Below are positions 60,666 to 64,000 of a DNA stretch of 64,000 bases, one piece after another. The stretch covers positions 1 to 64,000 of the forward strand of contig JAJQDT010000128.1 in the NCBI GenBank assembly GCA_021202075.1. The letters are read 5' to 3'. Both the position numbers and the translations under genes were made by a program. The stretch's first letter is position 1, and every line of letters begins with the position of its first letter. This DNA comes from Lachnospiraceae bacterium. Lineage in GTDB: Bacteria; Bacillota; Clostridia; Lachnospirales; Lachnospiraceae. A model generated the notes under the pieces. The model saw only the letters and a program-made list of their open reading frames with translations. It ran no database searches and was not told the DNA's origin.

Positions 60666-61994
60666 ATGAGTAAACCGATTGTGGCGATTGTCGGCAGACC
60701 GAACGTGGGGAAATCGACCCTGTTCAATGCGCTGGCAGGCTCCAATATATCGATTGTAAAGGATACGCCGGGCGTGACGCGGGATCGCATTTATACGGAT
60801 GTCGAATGGCTGAACCTGAATTTTACGCTGATTGACACCGGCGGCATTGAGCCGGAGAGCAAGGATATCATGCTTTCCCAGATGCGCGAGCAGGCGCAGA
60901 TTGCGATCGATACAGCGGATGTGATTATTTTTATTGTTGACTGCCAGCAGGGGCTGGTGGACTCGGACGCGAAGGTGGCAGATATGCTCCGCCGCTCGCA
61001 TAAGCCGATCGTTCTGGTTGTGAATAAGGTAGACAGCTTTCAGAAATATCAGGCGGATGTCTTTGAGTTTTACAATCTTGGCATCGGTGATCCGGTGCCG
61101 ATCTCTGCGGCGAACCGGCAGGGGCTTGGCGATATGCTCGATGTGGTGACGTCTTATTTTGATCCGGAGAAGGTCTATACGGAGGAGGATGAGCGTCCAC
61201 GGATTGCCATTGTGGGCAAGCCGAATGTCGGCAAATCCTCCCTGATCAATAAGCTGCTTGGAGAAAACCGCCTGATCGTCACGGACATTGCGGGTACGAC
61301 GCGCGACGCGGTTGATGCTGTGGTCAAATGGAAAGGCAATGAGTACATTTTTATTGATACGGCGGGGCTGCGTCGGAAAAGCCGGATTAAGGAAGAGCTT
61401 GAGCGCTACAGCATCATCCGGACGGTTTCTGCCGTGGAACGTGCGGATGTTGTGGTCATGATGATTGACGCGACCGAGGGAGTGACGGAGCAGGACGCGC
61501 ACATCGCTGGAATTGCCCATGAGCGCGGCAAGGGGATTGTGATCGCGGTCAATAAGTGGGACGCGGTAGAGAAAGATGATAAGACGATCTATGAGCATAC
61601 GAGAAAAATCCGGCAGGTTCTTTCCTATATGCCGTATGCGGAGATTATTTTTATTTCGGCGGAAACCGGGCAGCGGCTGCCGAAGCTGTTTGATACGATT
61701 GACATGGTGATTCAGAATCAGTCGATGCGCGTGAAGACCGGTGTGCTCAATGAGATCATGGCGGAAGCTGTGGCGCTGCAGCAGCCGCCGTCTGACAAGG
61801 GGAAACGGCTGAAGCTCTATTATATCACGCAGGCGCGGGTGAAGCCGCCGACCTTTGTGGTCTTTGTCAATGACAAAGATCTGATGCATTTTTCCTATAC
61901 GAGATATCTGGAGAACCAGATAAGAAAAGCATTTGGATTCCGCGGGACTCCGCTGAAATTCATTATTCGGGAACGAAAGGATAAAGAGAGTTAA
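60666..61994 (+). CDS. der: GTPase Der (EngA)
   Basis: Double-GTPase needed for 50S ribosome maturation. 442 residues with two G domains: [28 protein letters not shown] and NKVDS in the first; [31 protein letters not shown] and NKWDAVEK in the second. A KH-like C-terminal domain ends the protein ([51 protein letters not shown]). ATG 60666 after GAGTGAGG. plsY begins at the next base after its stop, so the genes are translationally coupled. Confidence 0.97.
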   Translation: MSKPIVAIVGRPNVGKSTLFNALAGSNISIVKDTPGVTRDRIYTDVEWLNLNFTLIDTGGIEPESKDIMLSQMREQAQIAIDTADVIIFIVDCQQGLVDSDAKVADMLRRSHKPIVLVVNKVDSFQKYQADVFEFYNLGIGDPVPISAANRQGLGDMLDVVTSYFDPEKVYTEEDERPRIAIVGKPNVGKSSLINKLLGENRLIVTDIAGTTRDAVDAVVKWKGNEYIFIDTAGLRRKSRIKEELERYSIIRTVSAVERADVVVMMIDATEGVTEQDAHIAGIAHERGKGIVIAVNKWDAVEKDDKTIYEHTRKIRQVLSYMPYAEIIFISAETGQRLPKLFDTIDMVIQNQSMRVKTGVLNEIMAEAVALQQPPSDKGKRLKLYYITQARVKPPTFVVFVNDKDLMHFSYTRYLENQIRKAFGFRGTPLKFIIRERKDKES

Positions 61995-62642
61995 ATGGTA
62001 CGCGTAGCATGTATTCTGATTGGTTATCTGTTTGGCCTGTTTGAGACCAGCTATATTATCGGACGTCTGCACGGGATTGATATCCGTGATTATGGAAGCG
62101 GAAACGCGGGTACGACGAATATGTTCCGGACACTGGGAAAGGGCTGGGGTGCGCTTACGTTTATCGGCGACGGGCTGAAGCCTGTTTTCGCAGCGCTGGT
62201 TTCCTGGCTGATTTTTAGAAAAACATATGCGGATATCTGGCCGCTTCTCTGTGTATATACCGGGCTCGGCGCAGTGTTGGGACACAGCTTTCCTTTTTAC
62301 CTGGGCTTTCGGGGCGGAAAGGGGATTGCGACGACCGGCGGAACAACGCTTGCCCTGCATCCGGCGCTCTGCCTTCTGGCTATCATCGGATTCTGCATCG
62401 GTTTTTTCCTGACCGGATATGTGTCGGTCGGCTCTCTGATTGTGGCCGGGGGATTTTTCGTAGAATCTGTCATATTCGGGCAGCTCGGCATCCTTGATAT
62501 GACACAGAGATATCTGAATGAGCTGTATCTGATCGTAGCGGTCATCGCCGGGCTTGACTTTTACAGGCATCGCGGAAACATTGACCGGTTGCGAAAGGGT
62601 GAAGAGCGGAAAGCGGGATTTCTGGATAAATCGAAGAAGTAG
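61995..62642 (+). CDS. plsY: Acyl-phosphate:glycerol-3-phosphate acyltransferase PlsY
   Basis: First acylation of glycerol-3-phosphate in phospholipid synthesis. 215 residues, about five membrane helices. Conserved motifs: IRDYGSGNAGTTNMFRTLGKGWG, GHSFPFYLGFRGGKGIATTGG and LTGYVSVGSL. ATG immediately follows the der stop (0 nt gap), so it is coupled. The natural partner in the pathway, gpsA (makes glycerol-3-phosphate), lies just downstream past a repeat tract, and both are in the usual order in Firmicutes. Basic C-terminus. Confidence 0.96.
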   Translation: MVRVACILIGYLFGLFETSYIIGRLHGIDIRDYGSGNAGTTNMFRTLGKGWGALTFIGDGLKPVFAALVSWLIFRKTYADIWPLLCVYTGLGAVLGHSFPFYLGFRGGKGIATTGGTTLALHPALCLLAIIGFCIGFFLTGYVSVGSLIVAGGFFVESVIFGQLGILDMTQRYLNELYLIVAVIAGLDFYRHRGNIDRLRKGEERKAGFLDKSKK

Positions 62643-62835
<193 letters not shown>

Positions 62836-62889
62836 TTGTATCTTATGATCGGTGAAATGTGGAATTGAGCAGATACAGGAGGAATGTAA

Positions 62890-63897
62890 ATGGCGAAGAT
62901 TGGAATTATTGGTGCGGGCAGCTGGGGTCTCGCCCTTTCAAAGCTGTTATATGAAAATGGAAATGAGGTGACCCTGTGGTCGTTTCTGGAGTCGGATGCG
63001 GAGCTGATCCGGACGACTCATGAGCTCACGTCAAAGCTGCCGGGCGTGAAGCTGCCGGAGCAGATTGCGGTATCGTCCGACCTCTCGGAGGTGATTCCGG
63101 GGAAGGATGTTCTGGTACTGGTCAGCCCGTCCGCGGTAGTGCGGGAGACCGCAAAAAAGATGTGTCCGCTGGTGCCGGACGGTATGGTGATCGTGAACGC
63201 GGCAAAGGGGATAGAAGAAGGCTCTCTGATGACGATGACGGACATTATTGAAGAAGAGATTCCGCAGGCAAATGCGGCGGTGATCTCCGGTCCGAGCCAT
63301 GCGGAAGAGGTCGCGCGCTCTATGCCGACGACAATCGTCATCGGAGCCAGGGATGAGGCGACGGCCCGGATGCTGCAGAAGCTGTTTATGAGCCCGGTGT
63401 TTCGCGTCTATATCAGTTCGGACATGGTCGGGATCGAGCTGGGCGGCTCACTGAAAAATGTCATCGCGCTTGCGGCCGGTATTGCCGACGGTATGGGCTA
63501 TGGGGACAATGCGAAGGCAGCGCTGATCACGCGCGGGATCGTGGAAATTGCCCGGCTTGGCACAAAGATGGGCGGACATTTTGAGACCTTCTGCGGGCTG
63601 ACCGGAATCGGCGATCTGATTGTTACCTGCGCGAGCATGCACAGCCGCAACCGCCGGGCTGGAATTCTGCTCGGACAGGGCTACACGATGGAGGAGGCCA
63701 TGAAGGAGGTTAACATGGTCGTGGAAGGTGTATACTCCGCGAAGTCTGCGCTTGCGCTCGCCCGGAAATACCAGGTGGAACTGCCGATCATTGAGCAGGT
63801 AAACAAGGTGTTGTTCGAGGGAAAAAATCCGAAAGAGGCAGTGTCTGATCTGATGCTCCGCGACATGGGCGTCGAGAATTCGCTGGTTCCTTGGTAA
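62890..63897 (+). CDS. gpsA: Glycerol-3-phosphate dehydrogenase [NAD(P)+]
   Basis: Makes sn-glycerol-3-phosphate from dihydroxyacetone phosphate for phospholipids. 335 residues. NAD-binding GAGSWGLALSKLLYENGNEVTLW at the start; PSAVVRETAKKM; SGPSHAEEVARSMPTT; catalytic-lysine region GGSLKNVIALAAGIADGMGYGDNAKAALITRG; TGIGDLIVTCASMHSRNRRAG. Start ATG 62890 after AGGAGG. Pathway-linked with plsY. The ~80-bp dispersed repeat begins 3 nt after the stop. Confidence 0.96.
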   Translation: MAKIGIIGAGSWGLALSKLLYENGNEVTLWSFLESDAELIRTTHELTSKLPGVKLPEQIAVSSDLSEVIPGKDVLVLVSPSAVVRETAKKMCPLVPDGMVIVNAAKGIEEGSLMTMTDIIEEEIPQANAAVISGPSHAEEVARSMPTTIVIGARDEATARMLQKLFMSPVFRVYISSDMVGIELGGSLKNVIALAAGIADGMGYGDNAKAALITRGIVEIARLGTKMGGHFETFCGLTGIGDLIVTCASMHSRNRRAGILLGQGYTMEEAMKEVNMVVEGVYSAKSALALARKYQVELPIIEQVNKVLFEGKNPKEAVSDLMLRDMGVENSLVPW

Positions 63898-63900
63898 GAA

Positions 63901-63980
63901 TCTGTCACGAAATAACCTGTGCATCTTGCACCGCCTAACGCGCGAATCGCAGTTCATAAAAGCCTCGACGCAGCCCGAAA
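63901..63980 (+). repeat. Dispersed ATAAC/CTCGACGCAGCCCG element after gpsA
   Basis: TCTGTCACGAAATAACCTGTGC, TTGCACCGCCTAACGCGCGAATCGCAG, and AAAAGCCTCGACGCAGCCCG: the most complete copy in the window, 3 nt after the gpsA stop and only 20 nt from the window end. Confidence 0.85.
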
Positions 63981-64000
63981 TTCAGGAAATGTTTTTTTTC

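Noticed and set aside
60573-62570. 665-aa ORF on the - strand antisense to der and plsY
   Set aside because: Covers two certain genes; His/Arg-rich composition typical of antisense translation.

Overview
The window looks like a contiguous stretch of chromosome from an anaerobic, moderately GC-rich, spore-forming Firmicute, most likely a Lachnospiraceae-type Clostridia. The evidence is a SpoIIM-like protein, a SpoIIIE/FtsK translocase with a TepA-like protease nearby, a SleB-family wall hydrolase, Rex, an NfnAB transhydrogenase pair, a leucine T-box and a DUF512/Der/PlsY/GpsA gene run. Most genes lie on the + strand; only three (a CmpB-like membrane protein, an Lrp/AsnC regulator and MgtE) lie on the - strand. 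I see no rRNA, tRNA, CRISPR array, prophage or intact insertion sequence.

Layout. 0-6 kb: NudC NAD(H) pyrophosphatase, an unusual precorrin-2 dehydrogenase-RNase HI fusion, alaS, rpsU. 6-18 kb: cardiolipin synthase, DacA/F-type carboxypeptidase, a metallophosphoesterase, scpA and scpB, a SpoIIM-like protein, a 76-residue protein, a DUF362 protein, a XerD-like recombinase and a hybrid histidine kinase. 18-25 kb: CmpB-like protein, a methyltransferase, T-box-controlled leuA, an Lrp regulator and a large secreted repeat protein. 25-30 kb: a putative envelope acylation locus (SGNH hydrolase, lipoprotein, MBOAT acyltransferase, DHHW protein), then DHFR and enolase. 32-38 kb: SleB hydrolase, thrC, two small membrane or surface proteins, an ABC-F ATPase and rex. 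39-44 kb: bifunctional NAD(P)HX repair enzyme, alr, an orphan MazF, a YebC-type regulator and a CFI-box protein. 44-54 kb: TepA-like protease, UppP, FtsK/SpoIIIE, NfnA and NfnB, RlmH. 54-64 kb: citrate synthase, mgtE, prs, DUF512 protein, der, plsY, gpsA.

Themes. Most genes are housekeeping: wall and phospholipid synthesis (dacA, alr, uppP, cls, plsY, gpsA), chromosome dynamics (scpAB, xerD, ftsK), translation and ribosome maturation (alaS, rpsU, rlmH, der, ABC-F) and redox balance (rex, nfnAB, nnr, nudC). The novelty is mainly outside the coding regions. At least four families of small structured repeats are scattered between genes: an element of about 80 bp, a cruciform element of about 124 bp, a triple-hairpin block and a hairpin element with a CCCCTATCCG edge. 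There are also two candidate structured RNAs with promoter-like and terminator-like signals (upstream of xerD and of thrC), and a run of 7-bp G/T-rich repeats between plsY and gpsA. All assignments come from reading motifs in the sequence; no database search was run.
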